Assembly: GCF_001540865.1 (NCBI RefSeq)
Contig: NC_033637.1
Span: forward strand, 9,190,073-9,254,072
DNA: 64,000 bases
Reading direction: 5' to 3'
Origin: Ananas comosus
Lineage: Eukaryota; Streptophyta; Magnoliopsida; Poales; Bromeliaceae
Shown: piece after piece, positions 10,495 to 22,228 of the stretch
How the letters are laid out: each line of letters begins with the position of its first letter
Position numbering within the stretch: position 1 is the stretch's first letter
The notes under the pieces: model-generated
Databases searched by the model: none
What the model saw: the letters and a program-made list of their open reading frames with translations, nothing else
Told to the model about the DNA's origin: nothing
Made by a program: the position numbers and the translations under genes

Positions 10495-11880
10495 CTAGTT
10501 TGAAGGATTCATACCAATAGCCTTTCTTAAATGTAGAAAACGTTTTTGATCCAAAGGCTTAGTTAAAATATCCGCAAGTTGATTTTCAGTTGAAACATAT
10601 TCAAGTTGAAGAATAGTTGATTCAACCAATTCTCTTAAAAGGTGATATCTTAGTTCAATATGCTTTGTTCGTGAATGTAAAACATGGTTTTTTGAAATAT
10701 TTATGGCACTCGTGTTGTCGCATAGAATTGTAAAAGTGGTGGAGGAGATCCGATAATCACTCAATAAGCTTTTCATCCATAGTAATTGTGTAGAGCAACT
10801 ACCGGCCGCAATGTATTCCGCCTCAGCAGTGGAGAGTGCAATACAATTTTGTTTTTTACTATGCCACGCAACAAGACAATGTCCAAGGTAAAAACAAGCT
10901 CCACTAGTGCTTTTCCGATCATCTGCAGAACCAGCCCAGTCAGCATCCGAGTATCCGATTAAGTCCAAAGATGTCCCTATAGGATACCATAGACCATAAG
11001 CGGTTGTACATTTAACATATCGTATGATTCTCTTAACCGCTTTCAAATGAACTTCTTTTGGATTAGCTTGATAGCGAGCACAAATTCCCACACTAAAAGC
11101 AATATCCGGTCTACTCGCGGTCAAATACAGTAAACTGCCGATTATGCTCCTGTACTGTTTCTCATCCACACTTTGTCCTTCAACATTCACTCCAAGTCCT
11201 TTATTACTTGTTCCCATCGGTGTATCAAAGTTCTTTGCTCCATCCAAACCAAATTTTTTAACCAATTCCTTTGCATACTTGGTTTGAGACAAATGAATTC
11301 CTTCATTTGATTGTTTAACTTGAAGACTAAGGAAATATGAGAGCTCACCCATCATAGACATCTCGAACTCACTAGTCATCAACTTAGCAAATTCAGTGGC
11401 AACTGTATCTTTAGTTGCCCCGAAGACAATGTCATCCACATAGATTTGTGCGACAACAAAATCATTTTTATTGTGTTTTACAAAAAAAGTTCTATCCGCT
11501 TCCCCTCAGTTGTATCTCTTTTCTAAAAGATATTTTGTTAATCGTTCATACCATGCTCGCGATGCTTGTTCGAGTCCATAAAGTGCTTTCTTAAGACGAA
11601 AAATATGATTTGGAAATTTAGAATCTACAAAACCTTTTGGTTGTTCCACATAAACTTCCTCTTTTAGAAAACCATTCAGAAATGCACTTTTTACATCCAT
11701 TTGATAAAGAGTAATTTTCAAATGACAAGCTATCGCGAACAAAATACGAATAGATTCGAGACGGGCAACCGGGGCGAAGGTTTCATCAAAATCAATCCCT
11801 TCAATTTGTGAATAACCTTGAGCAACAAGTCTAGCTTTGTTTCGAACAATTGTACCATCCTTATTTTTCTTATTTTTAAA
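10495..11880 (-). pseudogene. SIRE-1 reverse transcriptase and RNase H
   Basis: The RT part (11506-11742) has [21 protein letters not shown] and [19 protein letters not shown], in the Copia RVT_2 family. A stop and frame change near 11500 separates it from the [10 protein letters not shown] catalytic box, which is intact at about 11430. RNase H follows with YSDADWAGSADDRKSTSGA, CDNTSAINISKN, TKHIELRYH and ENQLADILTKPL; its catalytic Asp residues are visible. The C-terminus ends in AIGMNPSN at 10495. A further stop at about 11881 interrupts the start of RT. Confidence 0.9.
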
Positions 11881-11883
11881 AAT

Positions 11884-13346
11884 CTATTTAGTACCAATAA
11901 CATTTTGTTGCTCAGGGCGTGGCACTAATTCCCATACATCATTGCGGATGAATTGCCCAAGTTTTTCTTGCATGACATTTATCCAATATTCACCCAGAAG
12001 AGCTTCGTCAATATTCTTTGGCTCAATTAGAGAAACATAATATGCAAATTCACATTGAAGTTGACTTCTAGTTCGCACACCAACACTTGGATCTCCAATA
12101 ACATTCGATAACGGATGATCTCTTGACTCTAACAGGAGTGCAGTCTCAGATGATGTATTAGGTATTTCAGATGAGATACTTTGAGGCTCAGATGACTCAT
12201 TTGATGCAATATTTTCAGAAGATGCAATGGAATTATCAAAAGCAGAAACATCATCATTCACAGGCAATACAAATGGAGAGTCATTATCATCATCATTCAC
12301 CAAAGAATTAGAAGAACCATTCACAGAAGAACTTGCAGACGAAACTTCATCTACTTTTATATTGATAGATTCTATCACCGTCTTAGATCGTAAATTGTAC
12401 GCACGATAAGCACAACTTGTAGTAGAATAACCAAGAAAGATCCCCTCGTCACTTCGAGAGTCAAATTTTTCAAGATTTTCACGATCCTGAAGGATAAAAC
12501 ATTTACTCCCTAAGACACGAAAGTATTTAATATTAGGTTTCCTACCAAGCCAAAGTTCATACGGAGTATTCAAGGTACCCGGACGCACATAAATCCGATT
12601 GATAACATAGACGGTCGTGTTAACTGTTTCGGCCCAAAAATGTAAAGCAATTTTCTTACTATGAAGCATAACACGTGCCATTTCTTGTACAACCCGATTT
12701 TTGTGTTCTACACTCCATTTTGTTCGGGTGTATAAGGAGCCGAGAATTCATGTTTTATACCATTTGAAACACAAAAATCAACAAATTTTGAATTTATGAA
12801 TTCTCCCCCTTGATCACTTCGAATACGTACAATTTTATTGTTACGCTCATTCATAAGACGAAGACAAATTTCAAAAAAAGAATTGAAAGTATCAGTTTTT
12901 TCATGTAAGAAGGCACTCCATACAAATCAAGTAAAATCATCAACAATAAGCAGGATATAACGTTTTCCACGCAAACTTTGAATCCTAGATGGTCCCATCA
13001 AATCCATGTGAAGTAACTCTAACAGTTTAGATGTCCCTAAGTGATTCAAATTCTTATGTACGGATCTAGTTTGTTTCCCCAATTGACAACCCCCACACAC
13101 AGTGTTCTCTTTGAAGTCTATTTTAGGTACACCTCTAACAACCTCCTTCTTGGTTATCTTAGATAGTTCCTTAAAGTTCATGTGACCTAGTCGTTCATGC
13201 CATAAAGTTTCGGTCTCTAATGTCGCCAGGTTACAATGCTCAGTTGAAGAACTAGGAACTACATAACAGTTATTCTCAGATCTTACACCTTTTAAGAAAA
13301 TAGAATCATCACGAGTCACATTGCATTCTTTGTCAGAAAATTTCAC
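11884..13346 (-). pseudogene. SIRE-1 integrase and linker to RT
   Basis: The HHCC zinc domain is clear (WHERLGHMNFKELSKI and CGGCQLGKQTR, 12927-13346). The catalytic core starts with LLHMDLMGPSRIQS. The middle of the core (12682-12926) is out of frame or carries stops. It resumes at 12681 with MARVMLHSKKIALHFWAE and then PYELWLGRKPNIKYFRVLG. A Ser/Asn-rich linker follows before DEALLGEYWINVMQEKL, the start of the RT module. Stops make the protein non-functional. Confidence 0.85.
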
Positions 13347-13499
13347 AGATTACCCATCATCACACAATTAGCTTATGCTTACGAGATTTGACTTAAGCCC
13401 CTCAACATAAAAGACATCATTCAATGTAGGGCCATCTGAGATAGTGACAGTTCCTTTTCCAATAATTTTTGATGACCGACCATCTCCAAAAACAACAAG

Positions 13500-13802
13500 T
13501 CCACCAGAGATTTTATTTAAAGAAGTAAATCAATTTTTATCACCGGTCATATGACGTGAACAACCACTATCCAGATACCAAGAAGAGTTGTCGTGAGCAT
13601 GAAGCGAAGTGTGAATCACAAGACAAGGAAAAAGTTCACCTTTGCGCACCCAAACCTTACGTGTTTTGGGTTGCGTTGGCCAACTTGATTGAGAAACATT
13701 TTGCTTGTTGACGATTTGAGCAATTTTCTTCTTAGGATCATCTTCTTCCGTTTCCAAGTTTGCTTTGCATTTGTCTTTGGATCTTCCTTCTTTGGTTTCC
13801 AT
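13500..13802 (-). pseudogene. SIRE-1 aspartic protease
   Basis: The motif SSWYLDSGCSRHMTG holds the DSG active site of Copia proteases. It follows a Lys-rich gag tail ending KVWVRKGELFPCLVIHTS. The frame is lost just after GDKN. Confidence 0.8.
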
Positions 13803-14195
13803 GTTTGTTTGTTCTTAGGATCATCCTTCTTTGGAGTCCAAGTTGACTTTCCTTTTGATTTAGGATCATTCTTCATGGGCATTAATGATGTTCTTTGATT
13901 CAAGGGTGTTGTAAAGCTCTTACCCTTTTGTTTGCAAAATTTCTTTATATGTCCTAAAACACCACAAAGATGACAAGTTTTGTTAGCCAAAGTGTTTTTA
14001 GGAGGGACGAACTTACCATAAAGCTTAGGAGCTGCTTTTGTCGAATGTTCGTCATCTTTCTTCATTGCTTGATCAATATACGTCCGTTCGTATCCAAGTC
14101 CAAGTTTATTTGTTTGACCAAGTCCAAGCATCTTATCAAGTTTGCTAGAGCCAGACGAGAATTGGTTCAAATTCGATTTAAGTTGAATAATCGTC
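13616..14195 (-). pseudogene. SIRE-1 gag, C-terminal remnant
   Basis: The fragment has NQFSSGSSKLDKMLGLGQTN and the second zinc knuckle CHLCGVLGHIKKFC, then tandem KPKKEDPK-type repeats. It matches residues about 500-616 of SIRE-2 gag. It joins LTR sequence at 14196 through the shared bases aattc, the footprint of a deletion of roughly 1.9 kb relative to SIRE-2 that removed the LTR 3' part, primer site and about 490 gag residues. Confidence 0.85.
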
Positions 14196-14991
14196 TTGGT
14201 GAATTGATGATTTATGGTGATTAAGATTTAGAATACCATAAGCAATGACGGTTCACCTTCTAATCAAACATCTACTTGATTCTTAATGAAGATATCGAGT
14301 TAAATCGAAGAATCAAGTCGAGCGTTGATTATATGAAACTTGTTATAAGAATAGAATCATAAGAATGTGAAAACAAGTTTCTAGGATTTTAAATCAGTAG
14401 AAATTCAAAGCCTTAACCCATATGACAACTCCTATGGCTTATTTATAGGTTTAGAAGACTTAGAAGTAGACTAGGATTGCAAAAAATCTGTTTTAAAAAC
14501 TGGTGTCGTCCTCAGAAACCGGTCCTCTCGAGGAGACCGGTCTTTGGGAGACCGGTCCCTCGAGTGAGAGACCGGTCCCTCGCTGCGTGACAGAAAACAC
14601 AACGTTCGGGAGCCGGTCTCTCATGCTGGAGACCGGTCGCTCGCTGCGTGACAGAAAATCCCATGTTCGGGAACTGGTCTCCCTTTCCAGAGACCGGTTG
14701 CCTCAACATCCCATGCAGTGAGGACCCTCGGGGACCGATCTCTCAACTTTGTGACCGGTCCCAAAACACTGAAAAGTTCAGATTATATGTTTTAAAGCAA
14801 TCTAAGTCTTCTGAGCTTATTGTAATTAAATAAATTCACCACAAATGATCTATTCTATATACCTGAGGTGTCGAGCTTCTCCAAATGAGTCTTTGCTCTT
14901 CAAATTGAATCTTGTCTTCAAACTATCGCGATCAACTCTTCAAGACTCCATTCGACTTTACGAAATCCGCCAACCTAGAAAATCCTTAACA
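14196..14991 (-). mobile_element. SIRE-1 5' LTR, 3' third deleted
   Basis: It is collinear with 6114-6889. It keeps the TATA box (14439-14450) and the ACCGGT array (14517-14765) but lacks the end next to the primer site. The outer end (14991) is intact and is followed by aatac, the TSD. Confidence 0.85.
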
Positions 14992-15714
14992 AATACCACC
15001 CTAGCCTCCTCCAAAGTCCAGGACATATGCCCTCAGCATGTCCTCCAGAGTCTGAATGGTCCGCTCTGACTGACCATCCGTCTGTGACGCCGTGCTAAAC
15101 TGCAACTGAGTACCCAAGGCAGTCTGAAGACTCCTCCAAAAGTGCTAGACGAACCTCGCGTCTCGATCTGATACTATCGTAGTGGGTACGCCATGCAACC
15201 TCACTATCTCATCAAGATATAGCTGAGTGAGCCTCTCCCTGGACTAGGTGGTCTGAACTGGTAGGAAGTGAGCAAACTTATTCAGTCTATCCACTATTAC
15301 CCAAATAGCATCGAAACCACCCTGGGCTCTAGGCAACCCTACGACAAAGTCCATTGTGATCTGCTCCCATTTCCACTCGGGCACTGGCAGACTCTGAAGC
15401 TTGCCAGCAGGTACCTGATGCTCGGCCTTTACCTGTTGGCAAGTGAGACACTGAGCCATAAATCTGTCAATGTCCCTCTTCATTCCATTCCACAAAAACT
15501 GGGCCTTTAAGTCCTTATATATCTTGGTTCCACCGTGGTGAACCGTATAAAGTGAACAGTGAGCCTTTCTCAAAATGTCCTCTTGGATCTCTGAATCCAT
15601 AGGTACACACAGTCGATCCCTGTACCGCAGTACTCCCGAACTGTCCACAACAAAGCCCTCAATCTGTCCCCCTCTCAAGCTGCTCTCGAATCCTCGACAA
15701 GTGCGGGTCTTCAC
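14992..15714 (-). pseudogene. Tekay-like integrase, zinc domain and core
   Basis: The translation has LRKAHCSLYTVHHGGTKIY and CLTCQQVKAEHQVPAGKL (HHCC zinc domain), then WEQITMDFVVGLPRAQGGFD and AIWVIVDRLNKFAHFLP (catalytic core, first Asp). The part at 14992-15243 continues the core with several stops, for example after [14 protein letters not shown]. It resumes across SIRE-1 at 5686. Confidence 0.9.
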
Positions 15715-16804
15715 TCTGTTTTTCTCGGATCTTATCCAACAGAGTGGGCTGCAAGACCATAGACATCAGTCTCGCAGTAGATCCAGGGGACACTATCTCG
15801 AGCCTCAGCCGCTGCAGCACCTCGAGTAACGGCCTCTGCTGAGTGATCAACATGCTTAAACTCTGCACTGTCTTCTTGCTCAACGCATCTGCCACCACAT
15901 TTGCCTTGCCGGGATGATACTGAATACTATTGTCATAGTCCTTCAGTAACTACAACCACCGGCGTTGCCTCAGATTCAACTCCCTCTAGGTGAACAAATA
16001 CTTGAGACTTTTATGATCAGTGAAAACCTTGTAGTACGCCATACAAGTAATGCCGCCACAACTTTAAAGCAAAGACTACCGCGACAAGCTCTAAGTCATG
16101 CGTAGGGTAATTCTTCTAGTAATCTTTTAACTGCCGTGAAGCATAAGCAATTACCCTACCATGCTGCATCAACACACAGCCCAGCCCGCTGTGTAATGCA
16201 TCACTGTAGATCACAAATCCTTCCCCCATCGCAGGAAGGGCAAGGATATGAGCTGACGTCAACCTCTGTCTCAACTCATCAAAACTCCTCTGACAGTCCT
16301 CACTCCAAATGAACTTAATTTCTTTACGAGTCAGTCGAGTGAGTGGTATGGAAAGCTTCGCAAAGCCTTCCACAAACCGACGGTAATAACCAGCAAGTCC
16401 AAGGAAACACCTCACCTCTGTCACCGTCGTCGGTCTGGGCCAATCCCGAATAGCATCGATTTCCTTCAGGTCCACTGCTACTCCCTCTGCAGAAATCACG
16501 TGGCCCAAGAAAGCAACCTCCCGCAACTAGAACTCACACTTCTTCAACTTGACATACAACTTCTTCTCTCGCAGAAGTTGTAGCACAGTCCTCAAGTGCT
16601 CCTCATGCTCGGCATCGCTCCGGGAGTATATCAAAATATTGTCGATGAAGACTACCACAAATCTATCCAAGAACGGCTTGAACACCCTGTTCATCAAATC
16701 CATGAATGCGGCAGGGGCATTCGTCAATCCAAACGGCATCACCGTAAACTCATAATGCCCGTACCGAGTCCGAAAAGCCGTCTTGGGAACATCCTCGGCC
16801 CTCA
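15659..16804 (-). pseudogene. Tekay-like reverse transcriptase and RNase H
   Basis: RT begins abruptly in [19 protein letters not shown] and continues [20 protein letters not shown]. The catalytic box reads [11 protein letters not shown]: the second Asp of the usual FIDD is Asn, a single G-to-A change that would abolish polymerase activity. RNase H shows [17 protein letters not shown] and the connection has YHPGKANVVADALSKK. Stops occur near 16527 and 15960. About 250 residues between the protease and this point are missing, replaced by the insertion at 16806. Confidence 0.9.
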
Positions 16805-16805
16805 N
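16805..16805. other. Single N at a chimeric junction
   Basis: The N separates Tekay RT coding sequence from non-coding LTR-like DNA. The left side breaks in mid-domain and the right side shows no LTR end, so sequence is missing here. Confidence 0.8.
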
Positions 16806-17119
16806 TTCTTGTATCCAACCAATCATTTGGATCTCAACTTGTTAGATCCACACACCGTAGATTGGATCACAATCATTTGGATCCAACTTGATCATTTGGA
16901 CCTTCACCTATAGATCCGTTTCTACTATTCTTGGATCGTTCACATAGATCCAATTCACTACACCTGTATCTTGGATCTCACAACCTTGGATCCAACTACT
17001 CATATCACCATATCGGTGATCTAACTCGATCCAGCTGTCATATCCCAACCGATACTTGGGAGCTGGACACCATTCACCTAAGGCCTTAGGGTCCTGAATA
17101 CTACAGGGACCATGTCCGA

Positions 17120-17490
17120 TCCCGCAAGCACGCTGCTAAAGCGGCGGCTCGAACCATGGCACCCATCTAACCCCCGCTAGTGTACCTCTAGTGGCGGGCC
17201 CCGAACTTGGTAACACGACCGCAAACACGCTGCTAAAGCGGCGGTCTCACCAATTCGGTAAACTCCTAGTCTGGCGGTCTCATCTGACTTAGGTACGACC
17301 CATTCATGCTACGCCCACGGAGGTCCACTGACTCAGACTGTACTAGCAACAACCCACACCACGCTGGGCAAGCGGCGGTCTGCCATACAGTACAGAGCTC
17401 GAGTGCGACCCATACACGTTGCGCTAGCGGTGGCTACCAGTTCAGAACACTGAGCTCGGCATAAGTCGCACACGCTGCTAAAGCGGCGAT
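17120..17490. repeat. Degenerate repeat with core ACGCTGCTAAAGCGGCG
   Basis: The core occurs near 17130, 17230 and 17470 almost unchanged, and in decayed form near 17365 and 17415. Each copy is an imperfect hairpin (cgctgc / gcggcg around TAAA) followed by a variable tail. The surrounding DNA is non-coding. Confidence 0.6.
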
Positions 17491-18479
17491 CCTCCGACTC
17501 AGTCTCTCTCACGCCATCCGACAACTCGTCGGTCACGCGCCTGATAGGCGTCTACTAACTGAGCTTCGGCTCAGCCCACCAATCGATACTATCCCATCTC
17601 CTTGGGAATACTCGGTCTCTATCTCCGAACTCGATTCCATTATCTTTGGAATCTTCGATCACCAACCACAACACTAGGATTCCATTATCTTTGGAATCTC
17701 ATTTCAATACTCGATTTCATCGGTTCATCTTTGTTCGTTAGATTATCATTAGATGATCCTTTTCGTATTTTCTATGTATAGCGTATAGCACTCCGTATTG
17801 TACATAAAGTTAACTTATATATATCGATAGCATATAACAACTTGCTTGTACAACGTCCCGGATGCGTCTGGATAGCCAGCTCGAAAAGGGAACCCACCGG
17901 CATGGGTGACCCTTGGTACCTCAACCAAGAGTGGGGTGCAACAAAACCCCAAAAGTCCAACAAGCACACGCCGCGCCGCCGCGCTCCGCTCCCGCATCGA
18001 GTCATCTATCGCGGGGTGGTGTCTCTGGCTCCATCATCATGGAACTCTGTCAGATCGAATCCCCAGATCTTCTGTTCTTTTCTTTTACATAGTTTGAGAC
18101 CACATTATCATTCTAACATTAAACCTTCATTTTTACATTTGACTTTGACACTACATATTGCACTAACACTTTACTTAAGAACATTATCGTTCATCAAATA
18201 CATAAACTATGAAGGAATACGTTAGAACTAACTATAAGCAAGGACCAACCTTGTATAGATATAACAAACCTAACGCTGCGGAACCTGCATGACCCCTCTG
18301 AGACAGGCGCATGTTTCCTTAGGGGCCAGGCAAGCCGCCAGACAACAGCCGCGGCGCCGGGCCAGGTTTATCCGCCAACCAGCGCCCCGCACTGTTAACA
18401 CTAGGTTAGATGCCACTCGATCTACCTGACAACTTAGTTGTCCAGTCATCTCTACTCATCCTAGAGTTATCATCTGGTT

Positions 18480-18870
18480 TATATACATATACCATGCATC
18501 ATGCTTTCTACTTAGCAATTACTCTTTGCATCATTACTAACATGCATCCCTTACTTAGCATCCTCATCATGCATTATTATTAATATGCATTTACTTCATA
18601 TCATGCATTACTTAGCATTACATTATTATCATGCATTATTAGCATTATGTAACTTGCTCACCATGCATTTCTACTAAGCATTTTCATCTATGCATTATCA
18701 TTATCATGCATTACTTTACATTAGCTAGCATTATCTAATGCCATAATCATTATGCTCCACTATGCATTGTTATTAATATGCATTTGCTCTAAGCATTACC
18801 ATTTATCATGCTTTCTACTTAGCATCTACTTTATGCATCTTTATTAACATGCATCCTTGCTCTTGTCTAC
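18480..18870. repeat. Low-complexity tract of TGCATTA / TTAGCAT words
   Basis: About 400 bp is made mostly of catgcatta, acttagcat and taatatgcat words in irregular order, possibly a decayed tandem repeat inside the LTR fragment. Confidence 0.65.
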
Positions 18871-20235
18871 ATGCACATGCATCAACATGAGATTACATTG
18901 CTAAGACATAAAGGGCGACCTAGTCGCTTCGGTAAGCACAGCCCACCTTTAACTCGCGTTCCGATTGCTCGTCGACACTTGCAATCGGCCTCCCGCGGCA
19001 CTCGGCACCCGGCACGGCCCGATACTGCAACTGCGCCTCAACCGTTCTCCGCTTCGCACCCCCGAAAATTATAGGTCTTCGGTTATGTGCCACGATGCCT
19101 CAAATCCATTTCCATGATTTTACAACGTCGCCTCGGCCCTTTCGGCGAACCCGAAGCCTAAACGTCCGTTTCTTTAATAACTTTATAACGGCTCGTCGGA
19201 TTACCGAACCGTCTTCGCCAACGCGTTTCGTTACCTAGCAATTAGGTTTACGAAAGGTCAAATGAGATCAAACCCTTATACTTTACAAAACCCCAATTTG
19301 GAGCTCTAATATGCTACTATTGCAAGAATAGCCATATTAGCCTTTAATTCAAGCAAATAGCTTCTACTTAGCATCTAGGGAGTCCTCTAAATCCATTTCT
19401 AGGATATATATATTATTCCCTAGCAATCCACCATTAGAGGTTCATGAAGCTTACCTCAAACACAAGCTTCCACTTAGACCAAGGAAGGAGAAGATAAAGA
19501 TGAAGCTTCAACTCCAAGCTACTTCAATTTTCTTCAAGCTTGCCTCAATTTTCTTCTCCAATTCTCTCTTTGGTAGAGAGATCTCTCTCTTTGGTTGTGT
19601 GCACGAGGGAAAGAGAGAAAAGGCTAAATCCTTCATATATATATATACATATAGGAAACTTGGCCTCTAAGTTATCCAAAAACACTATTCACTCCAGGCA
19701 GTTCCAAATCTGATATCTTTCGCCGGAGCCCTCTGAATATCCGTTTGAGCTCAAATTTGACAGTCATGTTCGGTTTAATATACTGAACAAGAATATATTT
19801 TAAGTTTTCAGTTTTGACTCCGTTTGGTCACTGAAAACTGTGCCGAACTGCAATCTTTATCAGATAGCTTTCGGATTTTATTTCTCACTCTACGGGTGTC
19901 AGAAAAATATGAAACCTTAAATCTAGCATCATAAAAATATTTCTGACATCCCCGCCAATTTTCATAATTTTCTGAGACTGTGCATTTTTTGCTAATTATC
20001 TGTCCCATTTCCAACAGAAAATTCTAAATCTTCTGTTTTCGCTCCGATTTCAGCACAGGTCATTCCCAACCTATATTTCACTTCTCTAAATCCAATAAAA
20101 ATAGTATCTCATACTATTTTTATTTATTTTCACTTTTATATTTAAAATCCGGTATGTTACATTCCGCCGCAACCTCACCGGAGCCATTTAAATGTACACC
20201 GTAACTTCATAGTTTTAGCAGTCCGGTACCTTACA

Positions 20236-20455
20236 GTGCCTGTGACAATGACCCTAACTTTAGACCATGCAACAATGCAAATACTCGGCTAACGAAAGAA
20301 TGCGAGGCACCAATATCAAAAAGAGTACGAGTACGAATGCCGGAAATCAAAATGATACCTGCCACCACTCGGTCGGCTGCTGAAGAATCCTCCACCTGAG
20401 CTGCGTAAACTCTGCCACTCGGAGCCTGCTGTTGCCGCTCAGTCTGACGCGGCAC
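20236..20455 (-). pseudogene. Tekay-like protease (retropepsin) N-terminal part
   Basis: The translation includes GRVYAAQVEDSSAADRVV, then GIILISGIRTRTLFDIGASHSFVS. In the active-site motif the usual DSGA or DTGA reads DIGA. It ends within the domain at 20236, where the LTR fragment begins. Confidence 0.8.
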
Positions 20456-20497
20456 AGACGATATGTCCTCCTGGCGGAAACTCGGTGCTGCTCTAAA

Positions 20498-20997
20498 AGA
20501 CTACTGGGATGCTGGCTGCGCTGATGTCATGGATGGTGCTGGTGATGCTGCACGAGGACAAGCTGACCTCATATGCCCGGGCTGACCGCAAGTGTAGCAA
20601 CGGCCCTCTCTCTGCTCGCACTGTCGGGGCCAGTGTGGTCCCCCGCAGATCACACACTGCGGTGTCCTCGGTGTCTGTCCCTGCTGACGGGATCCCCTGG
20701 AACGCTGACGCCTCGAAGACCCACGACCCTGAGAGCGTGATCGTGGAGGCCTCGGCGGACACCTGCTACTCGACTGTCCAGCATCATCTGAAAAGGGGCG
20801 CTTCCTATCCTGATTCTGCCCCACAGCCTGAGTCCTCTTCCGAATGGAGGCATCACCCCTCTCTACCCAAAGAGCCTGCTCCATCGACGCGTCCAAGGTC
20901 CTCAACCTCTGCGCCTGCACCAATCGAAAGATCTCGGGTCTCAATCCTTGCTTGAACAGATAAACTCAATGCGCCTCGTCTCGAGCCACAAACGGAA
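20498..20997 (-). pseudogene. Tekay-like gag, C-terminal half with zinc knuckle
   Basis: The frame (20501-20944) reads LRPEIFRLVQAQRLRTLDAS, a basic Arg/Ser/Gln-rich stretch, then CVICGGPHWPRQCEQREGR and the CCHC knuckle CYTCGQPGHMRSAC. Upstream to 20997 the frame continues LLNCVPFVARDEAH and then a stop. It joins the gag 5' part at 34653 on the other side of SIRE-2. Confidence 0.85.
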
Positions 20998-21025
20998 CAC
21001 AGTTCAGGAGTCGAGTAAACTCTCG
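20998..21025. other. Duplicated target site (cacag) plus 23 bp of unexpected gag sequence
   Basis: After the TSD cacag (20998-21002) the sequence continues as Tekay gag for about 23 bases instead of the first 23 bases of the SIRE-2 LTR. It matches the 34653-34680 side at 25 of 28 bases. The SIRE-2 LTR then picks up exactly where a 23-bp substitution would end. Confidence 0.7.
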
Positions 21026-22196
21026 GGATTTCGTAAAGTCGAATGGAGTCTTGAAGAGTTGAGCGCGGAAGTTTGTGAAGAGCAAAGACTCATTTGAAAA
21101 GCTCGGCACCTCAGGTATGAAGAATAGATCATTTGTGGTGAATTTATTTAATTACAATAAGTTCGGAAGACTTAGATTGCTTTAAAACATATAATCTGAA
21201 CTTTTCAGTGTTCTGGGACCGGTCACAGAGTTGAGAGACCGGTCCCCGAGGGTCCTCACTGCGTGGGATGTTGAGGCAACCGATCTCTGGAAAGGGAGAC
21301 CGGTTCTCGAACATGGGATTTTCTGTCACGCAGCGATCGACCGGTCTCCGGCATGAGAGACCGGCTCCCGAACGTTGTGTTTTCTGTCACGCAGCGAGGG
21401 ACCGGTCTCTCACTCGAGGGACCGGTCTCCTAAAGACCGGTCTCCTCGAGAGGACCGGTCTCTGAGGACGACACCAATTTTTAAAATAGATTTTTTGCAA
21501 TGCTAGTCTACTTCTAAGTCTTCTAAACCTATAAGTAAGCCATGGGGGTCATCATATGGGTTAAGGCTTTGAATTTCTACTGTTCTAAAACCCTAGAAAC
21601 TTGTTTTCACATTTTTATGATTTTATTCATATAACAAGTTTCATATAATCAACGATCAACTTGATTCTTCGATTTTAACTCGAGATATTCTTCGAGTATC
21701 AAGTAGATGTTTGATTAGAAGGTGAACCCTCATTGCTTATGGTATTCTAAGTCTTAATCACCACAAATCATCAATTCTACAAACTCTAGAAGGAGGTTCG
21801 GCGCGTGGACTAGCGTGAAGCCGAGGATTCGGTGGACGCTTCGAGGAGTTGAGCCGTTGACGCGGCAAGAAGTTGCGGCGAGGTCGATTGGAGGATTCCT
21901 ATCGATCGAGGACCGGCGAAGACCATCAACAACGGGAATTCGGTAAATTGAGTCATGTATTTTGGTTAAAATCACTTGTACTCAAGTTTTCTTAGTGAAT
22001 TTTCTTCGCGTGATCGGTCACGTGGGTTTTTCACTCCGGATTGGAGTTTTCCCACGTTAAAATCTCGGTGTGCTGTTTTTTATTTTCCGCTATCTCTTTT
22101 ATTTGCATCGAGAGTTTTTGTTTTTGCCGTTTTACACCTATTCACCCCCCTCTAGGTGTTATTTACCTTTTAGATCCTCGAGATCCATATCTTACA
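21026..22196 (+). mobile_element. SIRE-2 5' LTR (first 23 bp replaced)
   Basis: It is collinear with 33535-34652. The ACCGGT array is at 21215-21465, followed by a TATA-like CCTATAAGTAAG at about 21529. It ends CATATCTTACA at 22196. Confidence 0.85.
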
Positions 22197-22198
22197 AG

Positions 22199-22210
22199 TG
22201 GTATTAGAGC
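22199..22210 (+). other. SIRE-2 primer-binding site
   Basis: TGGTATTAGAGC, two bases after the LTR end, is complementary to initiator-Met tRNA with one change (usual TGGTATCAGAGC). Confidence 0.85.
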
Positions 22211-22228
22211 GGGTATAGGTTGTAAATC

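Larger units (their letters stand above)
5697..14991 (-). mobile_element. SIRE-1: Sirevirus (Ty1/copia), minus strand, internally deleted
   Basis: The element has a 3' LTR 5697-6889, two purine tracts, the extra ORF3, pol in the Copia order (protease, integrase, RT, RNase H), a gag remnant and a truncated 5' LTR. It lies in the Tekay integrase with TSD gatac (5692-5696) and aatac (14992-14996), one mismatch. Two zinc-knuckle motifs in the intact relative (SIRE-2), the ORF after pol and the multiple AAGGGGGAG tracts all match Sireviruses. A deletion removed the primer site and most of gag, so it could not move on its own. Confidence 0.85.
16806..20235 (-). mobile_element. Unclassified LTR fragment inserted in the Tekay-like pol
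   Basis: On the minus strand the insert starts TGTAAGGTACCGG at 20235, directly after the protease codons, and a similar TGTAACATACCGG lies at 20161. A TATA-like run (about 19635-19655) is followed by a pyrimidine-rich leader, as in other LTRs here. No protein domain was found. Two internal repeat tracts (17120-17490, 18480-18870) are listed separately. Its other end is lost at the N at 16805, so neither its class nor its TSD can be determined. Several short open frames at 17333-18225 and 18871-19074 show no recognisable domain. Confidence 0.55.

Noticed and set aside
17842..18225. 127-codon plus-strand open frame in the LTR fragment
   Set aside because: No domain, overlapping frames on both strands, and placement inside non-coding LTR-like DNA.
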